A stretch of DNA of 36,059 nt from Phycisphaerales bacterium (GCA_017640485.1 JAEPQP010000014.1:1-36059); one strand, 5' to 3'. Counted from the stretch's first letter, positions 1 to 8,120 are shown. Numbers and translations are program-made. The notes: generated from the sequence alone by a model not told the origin.

Positions 1-1101
1 GATCCCCTTCGTCGGCCCGAGCCCCGTCACCACCATCAGGTTCATCACCGCTTGAATCGAGATCGTTGAGATCACCCCCAAAACCATGAGTTTCAGAATC
101 CCCGATGTCTCCCGCTTCGCGATGTCCAGACCCACCCACACGATCGCCGCGTACGCGCTGATGATCGCCAGCGCCCCGACAAACCCGACCTCCTCGCATA
201 CCACCGCAAACAAAAAGTCCGTCGTGTCCTCCGGGAGGTATCCAAACTTCTGCAAGCCGTTCCCGAGCCCGCGCCCGAAGAACCCGCCGCCAGCAATCGT
301 TGTCAGCGACTGGATCATCTGGTACCCCTCACCCTGCGCATCGTTGTAGGGATCCAAGAATGCCGTAATCCGTTTCACGCGATAAGGAGAGGTCCAGATC
401 GCCGCCACCACCCCAACGATCCCGATCGGGACAAACGCCGCGAAGTGCGCCACCCGCGCCCCCGCCGCGAGCAAAACGATCGAGCACGCGAGCACCATCA
501 GCACCCCCGTCCCCAGATCCTCCATCACCACCGCAAACGCCACCACCCCGACACACACCACCGCAGGCAGCAACCCCTTCCAAAAAATTCTCAACCGATT
601 CTCGCTGTACGACGCCAGCCGCGCCGCGTACCACGCGACCAGAATCACCAACCCCCACTTCACCAGCTCGCTCGGCTGCATCGACTCCAGACCCGGCACC
701 CGCAGATCCACCCACCGGTGCGCCCCGTTCCTCGGCCTTGCAATCCCAGGCACATACACCAGCGACACCAACCCCACCAAAAACACCGACCCCAGAATCA
801 ACACCCCAAGATCCCCGCCCGGCTTAAACCACACCACCCGATCCAACCGACCCGCGATCTTCCGCAAAGGCACCCGCGACGCGACCACCATCGCGCACAC
901 CGCCATCACCAGATACAACGCCTCACGCGAAGTCAGCAGCGACCCCGCCGTCACCCCACCAACCACCTCGTCCGCATCCGCACCAAGACCCGCGACCTGC
1001 ATCCCCGCGCTCTGCACCATGACCACCCCGATCATCAGCAGCGCCAGAGCGCACAACAACAAAGCCTGTCCAGAACGAACCATGCCGAGAACATCGACCA
1101 T
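1..1101 (-). CDS. ftsW: FtsW/RodA/SpoVE-family peptidoglycan polymerase, 3' part cut by window edge
   Basis: SEDS-family integral membrane glycosyltransferase that polymerises lipid II, in the division (FtsW) or elongation (RodA) machinery. Translating the minus strand from the ATG at 1101 gives an uninterrupted frame of 367 codons to base 1. It contains successive hydrophobic helices, the family motif QPSELVKW after a long soluble loop (about residues 135-142), and late motifs resembling FtsW/RodA 'LPE-DTTDFLFAVVCEEVGFVG' (about residues 290-312). The C-terminus lies outside the window. An ATG at 1083 is an alternative start (MVRSGQALLL). It follows rimO by 48 bp on the same strand, so the two are probably co-transcribed. 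FtsW rather than RodA is the better guess from the long loop, but the two are hard to separate without the neighbouring genes. Confidence 0.88.
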   Translation of the reverse strand, partial: MVDVLGMVRSGQALLLCALALLMIGVVMVQSAGMQVAGLGADADEVVGGVTAGSLLTSREALYLVMAVCAMVVASRVPLRKIAGRLDRVVWFKPGGDLGVLILGSVFLVGLVSLVYVPGIARPRNGAHRWVDLRVPGLESMQPSELVKWGLVILVAWYAARLASYSENRLRIFWKGLLPAVVCVGVVAFAVVMEDLGTGVLMVLACSIVLLAAGARVAHFAAFVPIGIVGVVAAIWTSPYRVKRITAFLDPYNDAQGEGYQMIQSLTTIAGGGFFGRGLGNGLQKFGYLPEDTTDFLFAVVCEEVGFVGALAIISAYAAIVWVGLDIAKRETSGILKLMVLGVISTISIQAVMNLMVVTGLGPTKGI

Positions 1102-1149
1102 CCGCCCCGAATCACCCCAAATTCAACCAAAATCTCTCAGAATGAAAGA

Positions 1150-2859
1150 TCAGAGCAGGTTCAGCGAAACCTTCTTCTCAAGCTCATCAATCGGACGCGC
1201 GATCAGGTCATACCCATCGCTCCCCACGATCGTGCACCGCACCAACTCCCCCGGCGCGATCTTGTTTTTCGCAACCACCAGCGTCGTCGCATCGATCTGC
1301 GGCGCCTGAAAATAAGTCCGCCCCTTGTACAGTGACCCGCCTTCTGTGACCCCAGGCGTCGGCTCGACCTCCGAACCCGTTGCCGAGTCGATCAACACAT
1401 CAAACCGCGCCCCCGTCTCCGTAGGCTTCTCAAAGTCATACTGATCCGCGATAAACGCCGCCTGATCGCACGCGATCTCCTGCTGCAGCGCCATGATCTC
1501 ATCGTGCCTCCGCTGCTTGACCTCCGCCGGGACCATCAGCGCCGGATCCTCCTCCATCCGTCCCGCGACCGTCCCAGGCTCCTTCGAATACTGGAAGCAC
1601 CCCACCGCATCAAACTGCACCTCATCAATGAACTCCAGCAGTTCCTGATGATCCTCCTCCGTCTCGCCGGGGAATCCCGTAATGAACGTCGTCCGGATCG
1701 CCATCCCAGGAATCCGCTCCCTCAACTTATGGCACAACTCGGTCTGATGCGCGCTCGTCACATTCCGGCGCATCAACTCCAGCACCCGATCCGACCCATG
1801 CTGCAACGGGATATCCAGATAAGGCAGCAGATGCCCGCGATCCGCAACCTCCGCCATCGCATCAATGATCTCATCACTGAAATACGTCGGGTACGCGTAC
1901 ATCAAACGCAGCCACCCGTTCCCCGCTTCCTCCGCGACCGCATCCGAAAGCGATTTGAGCAGCTTGGGAAGCCCCGCGCGATACTTGTCATCCCCCGCGA
2001 CCTGCGACAACCCCACCCCGATGTCATCGCCGTAACTCGTCGTATCCTGACCGATCATCAACAGCTCAAACGCCCCGTCCCGGATGAGCTCCCGCGCCTC
2101 TTCAACAATCCGGTCCATCGGCTTCGAACGCATCTTCCCACGGATCGACGGAATCGTGCAGAACGCACAGTTCTGATTGCACCCCTCGCTGATCCGCAGA
2201 TACGCGTAGTGCCTCGGAGTCAGTCGCAACCGTGCATTGTCCGATTCAAAGTACCCGATCCCCTTGCCGTCTTTCCCCGCGACCGTCAACCCGACCGTCT
2301 GCATCCCCTGATCCTGCGCGCTCGTCATCGCGTTCGCATGGATCCAGTACTTCGGCGCCTTCTCCGCGACCTCCGCGTCCGACTCCCGCTTCGCTGATTC
2401 GCCGCGCACCGCCGTGATGATGTGCTCACGATCAAACACCCCCACCATCGAATCAATCCCAGGCTCCCACTCCAGCATCTTCGCGCGATGCCGCTGCACC
2501 AGACACCCCGCGACCACCACCCGCTTGACCTTCCCCTGCTCCTTGAGCGCGACCGCTTCCTTGATCACCCCGAGCGATTCATCCTTCGACGCCTCGAGAA
2601 ACCCGCAGGTGTTCACCACCACCGCATCCGCCGGAGTCACGCGCCCAGATACCGCACTCGCGTCCTGCTCCGATCCCGACACCGACAGATCATCATGCTC
2701 CCCATCCTCAACCGCCTCTGCCGAAACAGGCAGCAACCCATCGGCCGCGAGCAACCCCAGCATCTTCTCCGAATCCACCAGGTTCTTGGGACACCCAAGA
2801 GACACAAATGAAATAGTCTCAATACTTTGCGGCTCAGCTTGTTCAACGGCGGTAGTCAT
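1150..2859 (-). CDS. rimO: Ribosomal protein S12 (uS12) methylthiotransferase RimO
   Basis: Radical-SAM methylthiotransferase that adds a methylthio group to the conserved Asp of ribosomal protein S12. The N-terminal UPF0004 domain opens with SLGCPKNLVDSE and has cluster cysteines near residues 23, 85 and 119. The radical-SAM cluster motif CNQNCAFC is at 227-234, followed by IPSIRGK. The C-terminal 70 residues look like a TRAM RNA-binding domain. At 569 residues it is about 100 longer than usual RimO, because of acidic or polar insertions near residues 42-77 and 155-205. A frame continues upstream to 2937, but that stretch only reads through an intergenic repeat. The ATG at 2859 has TACGAT seven bases before it and no Shine-Dalgarno, and is the better start. 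ftsW follows 48 bp downstream. Confidence 0.95.
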   Translation of the reverse strand: MTTAVEQAEPQSIETISFVSLGCPKNLVDSEKMLGLLAADGLLPVSAEAVEDGEHDDLSVSGSEQDASAVSGRVTPADAVVVNTCGFLEASKDESLGVIKEAVALKEQGKVKRVVVAGCLVQRHRAKMLEWEPGIDSMVGVFDREHIITAVRGESAKRESDAEVAEKAPKYWIHANAMTSAQDQGMQTVGLTVAGKDGKGIGYFESDNARLRLTPRHYAYLRISEGCNQNCAFCTIPSIRGKMRSKPMDRIVEEARELIRDGAFELLMIGQDTTSYGDDIGVGLSQVAGDDKYRAGLPKLLKSLSDAVAEEAGNGWLRLMYAYPTYFSDEIIDAMAEVADRGHLLPYLDIPLQHGSDRVLELMRRNVTSAHQTELCHKLRERIPGMAIRTTFITGFPGETEEDHQELLEFIDEVQFDAVGCFQYSKEPGTVAGRMEEDPALMVPAEVKQRRHDEIMALQQEIACDQAAFIADQYDFEKPTETGARFDVLIDSATGSEVEPTPGVTEGGSLYKGRTYFQAPQIDATTLVVAKNKIAPGELVRCTIVGSDGYDLIARPIDELEKKVSLNLL

Positions 2860-2866
2860 AGGACCA

Positions 2867-2872
2867 ATCGTA
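2867..2872 (-). promoter_or_regulatory. -10-like TACGAT directly before rimO (leaderless start)
   Basis: On the minus strand TACGAT ends seven bases before the rimO ATG, and no Shine-Dalgarno is visible. This spacing would put the first transcribed base at or next to the start codon. It is one of sixteen such sites in the window. Confidence 0.55.
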
Positions 2873-2883
2873 GGCCCTTCCTC

Positions 2884-2907
2884 CCTCTCCCATTCTGATG
2901 GGAGAGG
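2884..2907. repeat. Perfect palindromic intergenic repeat (10-bp stem)
   Basis: CCTCTCCCAT, the loop TCTG, then ATGGGAGAGG form a perfect 10-bp inverted repeat. It is followed by ACCGGGGTGAGGG, the DNA counterpart of the 'HPGPLPS' string often seen in spurious translations of intergenic repeats in planctomycete and other genomes. It lies between the rimO promoter and the small gene ending at 3017. It could fold as a hairpin in RNA of either strand and may act as a REP-like element. Confidence 0.75.
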
Positions 2908-2949
2908 ACCGGGGTGAGGGCTCCCCACCTCCCCCAACTCATCACCTCT

Positions 2950-2973
2950 CCTCCCCCGGGCCTCCGGGGGAGG
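2950..2973. repeat. Second perfect palindromic intergenic repeat (10-bp stem)
   Basis: CCTCCCCCGG, the loop GCCT, then CCGGGGGAGG form a perfect 10-bp inverted repeat. A smaller hairpin GTCGC-GAA-GCGAC follows immediately at about 2975-2987. With the palindrome at 2884-2907 it makes a compact, non-coding, structured block of about 110 bp. Confidence 0.75.
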
Positions 2974-3016
2974 TGTCGCGAAGCGACGGAGGGGGTCTTC
3001 CTCTCACAAAAGATGA

Positions 3017-3352
3017 TCACTCTTTCGGATCTGGACACCAAGTGAGATGGGCCTTGCCATCATGACCAAATTTGGCTGCCATAAGCAGTTCACGCAAATC
3101 CCATTCTCCAAGCTCAATTGCTTCCCTTAAATCATCGAGAGAACCATTTGAACATTTGAGTGCAGCCAACTCACAACGCAACTGCTCCCAACACCAGTAT
3201 GCTTTGTATTCTCGAATTAACCTGTACGCTTCTTCACGATCATTCTCATCAAAGAGTAGAACTATATTTCTGCGAACTCGATGATCCAAAAGTATGCATC
3301 GTTTAACAAGATACGGGCTTCGAAATAGGTTCCATAAACGGATTGTGGGCAT
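3017..3352 (-). CDS. Hypothetical protein, 111 aa
   Basis: I do not recognise a family. The protein looks genuinely coding, with amphipathic charged stretches such as REEAYRLIREYKAYWCWEQL (about 40-59), acidic helices, and Trp/Cys pairs. It has no signal peptide or membrane helix. The ATG at 3352 is chosen because TAAACT ends five bases upstream, the window's leaderless signature. A TTG six bases further up is the alternative. The gene and its flanks (about 3000-3420) are clearly AT-richer than the surrounding genes, which suggests a recently acquired or orphan gene. It lies between the palindromic repeats and the transporter gene. Confidence 0.6.
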   Translation of the reverse strand: MPTIRLWNLFRSPYLVKRCILLDHRVRRNIVLLFDENDREEAYRLIREYKAYWCWEQLRCELAALKCSNGSLDDLREAIELGEWDLRELLMAAKFGHDGKAHLTWCPDPKE

Positions 3353-3357
3353 ATTCA

Positions 3358-3363
3358 AGTTTA
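3358..3363 (-). promoter_or_regulatory. -10-like TAAACT before the 111-aa gene (leaderless start)
   Basis: TAAACT on the minus strand ends five bases before the ATG at 3352, with no Shine-Dalgarno. The spacing fits transcription beginning at or near the start codon. Confidence 0.45.
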
Positions 3364-3418
3364 GATCTGATTTGATAACTTATAGTGATACGTGTCTCAC
3401 TTCTTTCTAATCGAAACT

Positions 3419-4843
3419 TCAAAAAACCAACAACCCAACCGCCATCCACCCCCCCGCGACCACCATCACCACCGCCGTATACCCCACAATCTCCCGCGCC
3501 TTCACCCGCGTAATCGCAAGCAAAGGCAGCGCCCAGAACGGCTGCAACATATTCGTCAGCTGATCCCCGTACGCGACCGCCATGATCATCTTCCCAGCTG
3601 GCACCCCCACCTCGCCCCCCATGCTCAGCGCGATCGGGCCCTGAATCCCCCACTGCCCCCCGCCGCTGGGAACAAACAGATTCACCACCCCCGCGCTCAC
3701 AAAGGTCAGCAAAGGACCGGTCGTCTCGTTCGCAAACGACCCGATCCATTGCGAGAAATCCTCAACGAGCCCGCTGCTCACCCCCATCCCCATGATCCCG
3801 GCATACAACGGGAACTGCAGAATAATCCCCGCGCACCCCGCCGCCCCGTCCTCGGCCGCGCTCACATACGAACGCACCGACCCATGCAGAATCAACCCCA
3901 GCGCGAGCATCACCATGTTGATCTCGTTGGGACCCATCCGCAGCACCCCAGACTGATCCGCGAAACGCCAGTACGCCGCGAGCAGCATCGCCGCGAGCAC
4001 CCACACCACGATCGGGGACCGCTCGATCCAATCCGGGAATCCTTTCAAGCGACCATCGTCAATATCCGCCATCACCGGATCGCTGCTCATCGGCATCTCA
4101 ACAATCTCATCATCCCCCGCCGGATCCGCCTTGGGAGTCAACAACCACAACACCAAAGGCACGATCACCAGCAACCCACCGCTCACAAACAGATTCATCG
4201 GAGAGAACACCGTCTGCGACAACGACACGCCTTCGAATATTCCGTCGACCGTGAGCGACTCCACCACACTCGACGGGAGCACGCTCTCCGCTTCTGCCTT
4301 TGAAGTCATCTTCAATGGCGCGCTCCCCGACAACCCGCCGTGCCAGATCAGCAATCCCATGTACCCCGCCGACGCCAGCAGCGGGCCGTGCGCTCGGATC
4401 CCCCGCGCCCGCATCGACCGCGCGACCTCCCGCGCCAGCAGCGCGCCGACAATCAGCCCAACCCCCCAGTTCACGAACCCGAACACCATCGCAAAGAACC
4501 CGACCATCGCCGCTCCGCTCGCCGCGTTCTTGGGGACCCGCGCCAGCGCATCGATCAGCCCGCGCATCGGCTTGCTCGCCGCCAGCGCGTGACCCGTCAC
4601 CAGAATCAAACACATCTGCATCCCAAACGCCAAAAACTTCCACAGCCCATCACCCCCGCGCCACGAATCGATCATCAGCTTCGACCGATCCGCGATCGTC
4701 AGTTCCGCCCCTCCCTGATCCGAGTACCCGACAGTCACCGCGAGCACCGCCGTTAAGACCGTCAGTCCAACCGCGATCACAAACGGATCCGGAGCCGTCT
4801 TCGAGAACACTTTGGACAATGCACTTCCGATCTTCGCGATCAT
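3419..4843 (-). CDS. atoE: Short-chain fatty acid transporter (AtoE family)
   Basis: A 474-residue polytopic inner-membrane protein of the AtoE/short-chain fatty acid transporter family (usually about 440-470 aa). These are thought to import short-chain acids such as acetoacetate or butyrate. Family features are the N-terminal KTAPDPFVIAVGLT, GFVNWGVGLIVGALLAREV in the middle, a glycine-rich VPSGGGQWGIQGP segment and the C-terminal AVAYGDQLTNMLQPFWALP. About a dozen hydrophobic helices are visible. A polar cytoplasmic-type loop (about residues 240-275) splits them. An AAGGGG-like Shine-Dalgarno lies before the ATG, so this gene appears leadered. No ato enzyme genes are nearby, so the substrate is inferred from the family only. 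Confidence 0.9.
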   Translation of the reverse strand: MIAKIGSALSKVFSKTAPDPFVIAVGLTVLTAVLAVTVGYSDQGGAELTIADRSKLMIDSWRGGDGLWKFLAFGMQMCLILVTGHALAASKPMRGLIDALARVPKNAASGAAMVGFFAMVFGFVNWGVGLIVGALLAREVARSMRARGIRAHGPLLASAGYMGLLIWHGGLSGSAPLKMTSKAEAESVLPSSVVESLTVDGIFEGVSLSQTVFSPMNLFVSGGLLVIVPLVLWLLTPKADPAGDDEIVEMPMSSDPVMADIDDGRLKGFPDWIERSPIVVWVLAAMLLAAYWRFADQSGVLRMGPNEINMVMLALGLILHGSVRSYVSAAEDGAAGCAGIILQFPLYAGIMGMGVSSGLVEDFSQWIGSFANETTGPLLTFVSAGVVNLFVPSGGGQWGIQGPIALSMGGEVGVPAGKMIMAVAYGDQLTNMLQPFWALPLLAITRVKAREIVGYTAVVMVVAGGWMAVGLLVF

Positions 4844-4918
4844 TCTCGGCCCCTTTCAGCACGAACCATGACCGCAGTATGACAGATTGCACCGAGGCAT
4901 GCAGTCCCCTCTGCACCC

Positions 4919-6520
4919 TCAATCCCCAGAATAATCCGGTTCAGGAAAGAGCACCCAATCCCCATCAATCTGCGACTGATCTTCAATCCCCTCCGCATGC
5001 TCACTGGATATCCAATGAGGTTTCATACTGATCCCACCATCTGAATTTCCTCGGATATAAGGATATCTCGATTGAGCGTAGTTGGGATCCAGATAACGAT
5101 CACGCATGAGCGTCATCAGATCATCATCACGATCAGCACCTGTCGAGTACACCACCGGCCCATCATCGCTCAACGCATATAACAACGGATCACCAGTAAA
5201 GGGATCCGTGATGTCGAAGTTAATCAGATCGACCTCAACATCCTCCAATCGATCCGGATACGCCCCGTTCCGCCTCTGATGGCGTTCCAATGCAATCGCA
5301 AACCGAAGCGCCCTGACCTTCGTCTGGAGTTCGAGATTCCGCTCCCAGTAACTGATCACAAACTCGCTCTCCGAAACCTTGTCGCGCATCCGTTTTGGTA
5401 CAGATTCGAAGCCTTCGCGGAAGTCATCAAATGCAATCCCTTCGCCATCCCACGGCAAAGATGACTTGCGAGCAACCATATTGAACTGGCGGGATTGATA
5501 CAGCAGAATCCGGTGAATTCTGGGATCGAGCGCCTCGATGGGTTTGTGAGATGGAGCCGTAAAATCTGGAATCCACCAATCGTCATTGCTCGCACGCTTG
5601 ATATCCAGCTTCCCACGAGTGTTCACCAACCGCCGAAAGTGATCGTGCAACACAAGGATCTCATCCGTCACTTCAAGCGGCCTTGGACCATACTCCTGAA
5701 GCACCCGATCAAGTTCCGCCAGATTATCCTCACCAAACAACTCCGCATGATTGACAAGTCCCCAATCAAGCACCCCGATTGCGTTCTGATACATCGCAAC
5801 ATACACCAAGTGATCAATCAAACGCGTGCGAGTCAGTGCGAGATCAGCACCATCGAACATCGCGGAAAGAATTTGCATATACCGTTCAGAATCGAGATCC
5901 GATTCAAGTGCTGCATACGCGGCAGTTGCGAGCACACTCGAAACTGTTCTGAGATCAGCGAAGTAACTTGTGATGTTGACCCAAGGATCAGGATTTAAGT
6001 CCGGCTCTTCAACCCATTCTATATCTTCAAGTCCACGATCCAACATCAACTGATGCATGACGGGATCGGTGCCCTCACGATCGACAATGCCAAGCCAAGG
6101 TCGACGCATTGCTTGAACAAGTTCATCCACAGCGTGTTGGCTCGCCGAGGTCATCAACAGCCGAGAAGTGGTTTCCCAATCCTCGTTCTCATCTGGTTTC
6201 GCGCTCAACCATTCGTGAGTGTGCAGTTCTTCATGGTCAAGAGAAACTCGCGCGATGATCGGCCATGCTCTTTCTTGTTCTGGGATCGTCTCGATCCATG
6301 CATTGAAGCCCGCCGTCGGATTCCATTCTTTCGAACCATCCGCAGTTGTTTGCCAAGGAGACCAGTTCCCGTTGGTTGCCAGATCCCAATCTGGATTCAA
6401 GAGTTCAACCTCAGAAGCACTGAGCGGCTGGGCCTTGAACAGACCACGACCCTGCAGTATCCAGATCCCCACCACAAAAACACCGAGGACGATCACAGTT
6501 GACACAATATGTTTTTTCAT
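4919..6520 (-). CDS. Membrane-anchored hypothetical protein with C-terminal pseudopilin-like module, 533 aa
   Basis: The N-terminus is MKKHIVSTVIVLGVFVVGIW, one membrane-spanning anchor, followed by a large extracytoplasmic domain rich in Trp and acidic residues. The last 110 residues contain ALERHQRRNGAYPDRLEDV, then ITDPFTGDPLLYALSDDG and VVYSTGADRDDD. This pattern recurs in planctomycete proteins and resembles the C-terminal part of type II secretion/type IV pilin-like proteins. The open frame continues upstream across rarD, but that part is antisense to rarD and has no protein character. The ATG at 6520 has TAGTAT seven bases upstream. It is divergent from rarD with 66 bp between them. 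The molecular function is unknown. Confidence 0.85.
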   Translation of the reverse strand: MKKHIVSTVIVLGVFVVGIWILQGRGLFKAQPLSASEVELLNPDWDLATNGNWSPWQTTADGSKEWNPTAGFNAWIETIPEQERAWPIIARVSLDHEELHTHEWLSAKPDENEDWETTSRLLMTSASQHAVDELVQAMRRPWLGIVDREGTDPVMHQLMLDRGLEDIEWVEEPDLNPDPWVNITSYFADLRTVSSVLATAAYAALESDLDSERYMQILSAMFDGADLALTRTRLIDHLVYVAMYQNAIGVLDWGLVNHAELFGEDNLAELDRVLQEYGPRPLEVTDEILVLHDHFRRLVNTRGKLDIKRASNDDWWIPDFTAPSHKPIEALDPRIHRILLYQSRQFNMVARKSSLPWDGEGIAFDDFREGFESVPKRMRDKVSESEFVISYWERNLELQTKVRALRFAIALERHQRRNGAYPDRLEDVEVDLINFDITDPFTGDPLLYALSDDGPVVYSTGADRDDDLMTLMRDRYLDPNYAQSRYPYIRGNSDGGISMKPHWISSEHAEGIEDQSQIDGDWVLFPEPDYSGD

Positions 6521-6527
6521 CGCAAGA

Positions 6528-6533
6528 ATACTA
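6528..6533 (-). promoter_or_regulatory. -10-like TAGTAT before the 533-aa gene (leaderless start)
   Basis: TAGTAT on the minus strand ends seven bases before the ATG at 6520, without a Shine-Dalgarno. It lies back to back with the rarD hexamer at 6574-6579 in a 66-bp divergent spacer. Confidence 0.55.
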
Positions 6534-6573
6534 GCGGCAACCCACTGAGCCATCACAGCTCCCAGCGCCTCCC

Positions 6574-6579
6574 TACCAT
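6574..6579 (+). promoter_or_regulatory. -10-like TACCAT before rarD (leaderless start)
   Basis: TACCAT ends seven bases before the rarD ATG at 6587. No Shine-Dalgarno is present. This fixes 6587 as the start rather than any codon further upstream. Confidence 0.5.
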
Positions 6580-6586
6580 CGCCCTC

Positions 6587-7588
6587 ATGACCAATCGCAC
6601 CCCAGAACAACACGACCGTCGGCAGGGGTACCTCTACGCCGCCGGCGCGTTCGGGTGGTGGGCGTTTATTGTGCCGTCCTACTTCCGACTGCTCTCTCAC
6701 CACGGCGCGCTCCCGCTGGAAGTGCTCGCGCAGCGGGTGGTCTTCGGGATCCCCCTGCTGATCGTCATCCTGATGATCTCCAAACGAATCCCGGATCTCA
6801 TCCGCGCGTGCTCGAGCTGGTCGTCGCTCAAGATCCTGATCCCCTCGACCGGACTCATCGCGATCAACTGGTTCTTCTTTATCTACGCCGTGAGCACCGA
6901 TCGGCTCAACCACGCGTCGCTGGGGTACTACATCAACCCGCTCTTCTCGATTTTCCTCGGCTACCTCTTCCTCGGCGAGAAACTCAGCAAGCTCCAGGGT
7001 CTTGCGATCCTCATCGCCGCGGGTGCGGTCGCGATGATGACCGTCGCGGAGTTCGACTCCGGGGGGGGGGTTCCCTGGATCGCAATCCTGCTCCCAGCGA
7101 GCTTCGGTCTCTATGGCTTGCTCCGCAAGCAAGCGAATGTTACAGGAACCGTCGGGATCAGCTTCGAGATGCTCGTCCTGCTCCCATTCTGCATCGGACT
7201 CATGATCTGGCTCGAGCAATCCGACAAAGGGATTTTCTTCGCGACCTCGACCCCGATCTGGGTGTCGTGGATCATGTTCTTGGGGGGTGTGATCACGATT
7301 GTGCCGCTGATCTGCTTTACGAACGCCGTGCGTTTGCTGCCGTTGTCCACTGTCGGGCTGCTGCAGTTCAGCGCACCGACAGGTCAGTTGTTGCTCTCGG
7401 CGGTGTTCTTTGACGAGCCGTTCCCGCCGCTTAAGTTCGCGGCGTTTGTGCTCATCTGGATCGCGATCGGCGTGTTCATCCGCGATCTGCTCAACACCAA
7501 CAAAGCACGCCGCGATTCAGAACGCGCGATCGCTGAGCAGGAAGAGAAAGCCGAACACGCGTGTGTGGATACTGAGATGCTCGAGTAG
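6587..7588 (+). CDS. rarD: RarD-type EamA-family transporter
   Basis: A ten-helix inner-membrane permease of the drug/metabolite transporter superfamily, closest to RarD. The opening GYLYAAGAFGWWAFIVPSYF and the FFIYAVSTDRLNHASLGYYINPL segment are typical, as is LSTVGLLQFSAPTGQLLLS near the C-terminus. At 333 residues it is about 35 longer than usual RarD because of a charged C-terminal tail. A run of ten G residues at 7061-7070 lies inside the gene and encodes Gly-Gly-Gly-Val at about residues 159-162, so slippage there would truncate the protein. The stop codon directly abuts the stop of the convergent lipoprotein gene. The natural substrate of RarD proteins is not firmly known. Confidence 0.92.
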   Translation: MTNRTPEQHDRRQGYLYAAGAFGWWAFIVPSYFRLLSHHGALPLEVLAQRVVFGIPLLIVILMISKRIPDLIRACSSWSSLKILIPSTGLIAINWFFFIYAVSTDRLNHASLGYYINPLFSIFLGYLFLGEKLSKLQGLAILIAAGAVAMMTVAEFDSGGGVPWIAILLPASFGLYGLLRKQANVTGTVGISFEMLVLLPFCIGLMIWLEQSDKGIFFATSTPIWVSWIMFLGGVITIVPLICFTNAVRLLPLSTVGLLQFSAPTGQLLLSAVFFDEPFPPLKFAAFVLIWIAIGVFIRDLLNTNKARRDSERAIAEQEEKAEHACVDTEMLE

Positions 7589-8035
7589 TTATTCCATGTA
7601 CCCGGCACGCGTCGTCGGCCAATCGATCATGTCGTACACACGCAGCGCACTGAGTCGCGGCTTCCATTTGTTGACAAAGTCGATGTGCTTCGGGTGCGCG
7701 ACATAGATCGACAGATCCTGTTCGGACTCGAATCCGAGGTAGATCGCGAGGTCGTAATCGGATCGGACGGTTGATCTCCCGGTGTCCAGGTGCTTCCCGG
7801 CCGCGAAGGTGCTGACGGTCGGGATGGTCCCCAGCATCCAGTCGGCGTCTTTGAGCAGCGCGTGGAAATCGCGCTGGTCTTTGAGCTCGATGAACACAAT
7901 GTGACCGATCCGCGCGGGGGGCGGGGCGACTGTGCCGTAGTCGGCTGGGGCTGCTCGGCGGGACCCTGAGCACGCGGCGAGGGTGAAGATCAGCGTAAGG
8001 AGGACGGCGGAAGTGACGAGTTTGTGTGGAATCAT
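7589..8035 (-). CDS. Dabb-domain (stress-responsive alpha/beta-barrel) lipoprotein
   Basis: The N-terminus has a lipoprotein signal ending in the lipobox LAAC at about residue 22, so the mature protein should be lipid-anchored outside the inner membrane. The rest (about residues 43-140) reads as a Dabb domain: GHIVFIELKD, then a helix, WMLGTIPTVSTFAAGKHL, SDYDLAIYLGFESEQDLSIY and HPKHIDFV. Dabb proteins form dimeric ferredoxin-like barrels, often of unknown function. TACCAT ends six bases before the ATG with no Shine-Dalgarno. The gene ends convergently against rarD with no intervening base. It is divergent from the small membrane protein at 8152, across a parS-like palindrome. Confidence 0.88.
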   Translation of the reverse strand: MIPHKLVTSAVLLTLIFTLAACSGSRRAAPADYGTVAPPPARIGHIVFIELKDQRDFHALLKDADWMLGTIPTVSTFAAGKHLDTGRSTVRSDYDLAIYLGFESEQDLSIYVAHPKHIDFVNKWKPRLSALRVYDMIDWPTTRAGYME

Positions 8036-8041
8036 GCGTGG

Positions 8042-8047
8042 ATGGTA
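8042..8047 (-). promoter_or_regulatory. -10-like TACCAT before the Dabb lipoprotein (leaderless start)
   Basis: TACCAT on the minus strand ends six bases before the ATG at 8035, with no Shine-Dalgarno, so transcription would begin at or beside the start codon. Confidence 0.5.
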
Positions 8048-8098
8048 TGCGATTGTGTCAGCGGATTGGGCGGGATCGGGTATGGTGGTGGTGTTGGC

Positions 8099-8120
8099 AA
8101 TTGTTCCACGGGGAACAATT
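8099..8120. promoter_or_regulatory. parS-like palindrome or operator (9-bp arms)
   Basis: AATTGTTCC, the spacer ACGG, then GGAACAATT form a perfect 9-bp inverted repeat in the divergent spacer between the Dabb lipoprotein and the small membrane protein. Its central 16 bases, TGTTCCACGGGGAACA, differ at one position from the chromosomal parS sequence TGTTCCACGTGGAACA, the site bound by ParB. It could be a ParB site, or an unrelated dimeric repressor's operator. Confidence 0.6.

Noticed and set aside
445-1335. Long plus-strand frame opposite ftsW and rimO
   Set aside because: Arg/His/Pro-rich translation typical of the antisense of G-rich coding sequence; the minus strand encodes clear FtsW and RimO.
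2860-2937. 26-codon N-terminal extension of RimO
   Set aside because: It translates part of the palindromic repeat block. The conserved protein begins later, and TACGAT lies just before the internal ATG.
6521-7219. N-terminal extension of the 533-aa protein over rarD
   Set aside because: Antisense to well-conserved RarD, with highly charged low-complexity sequence. A signal-anchor starts exactly at 6520.
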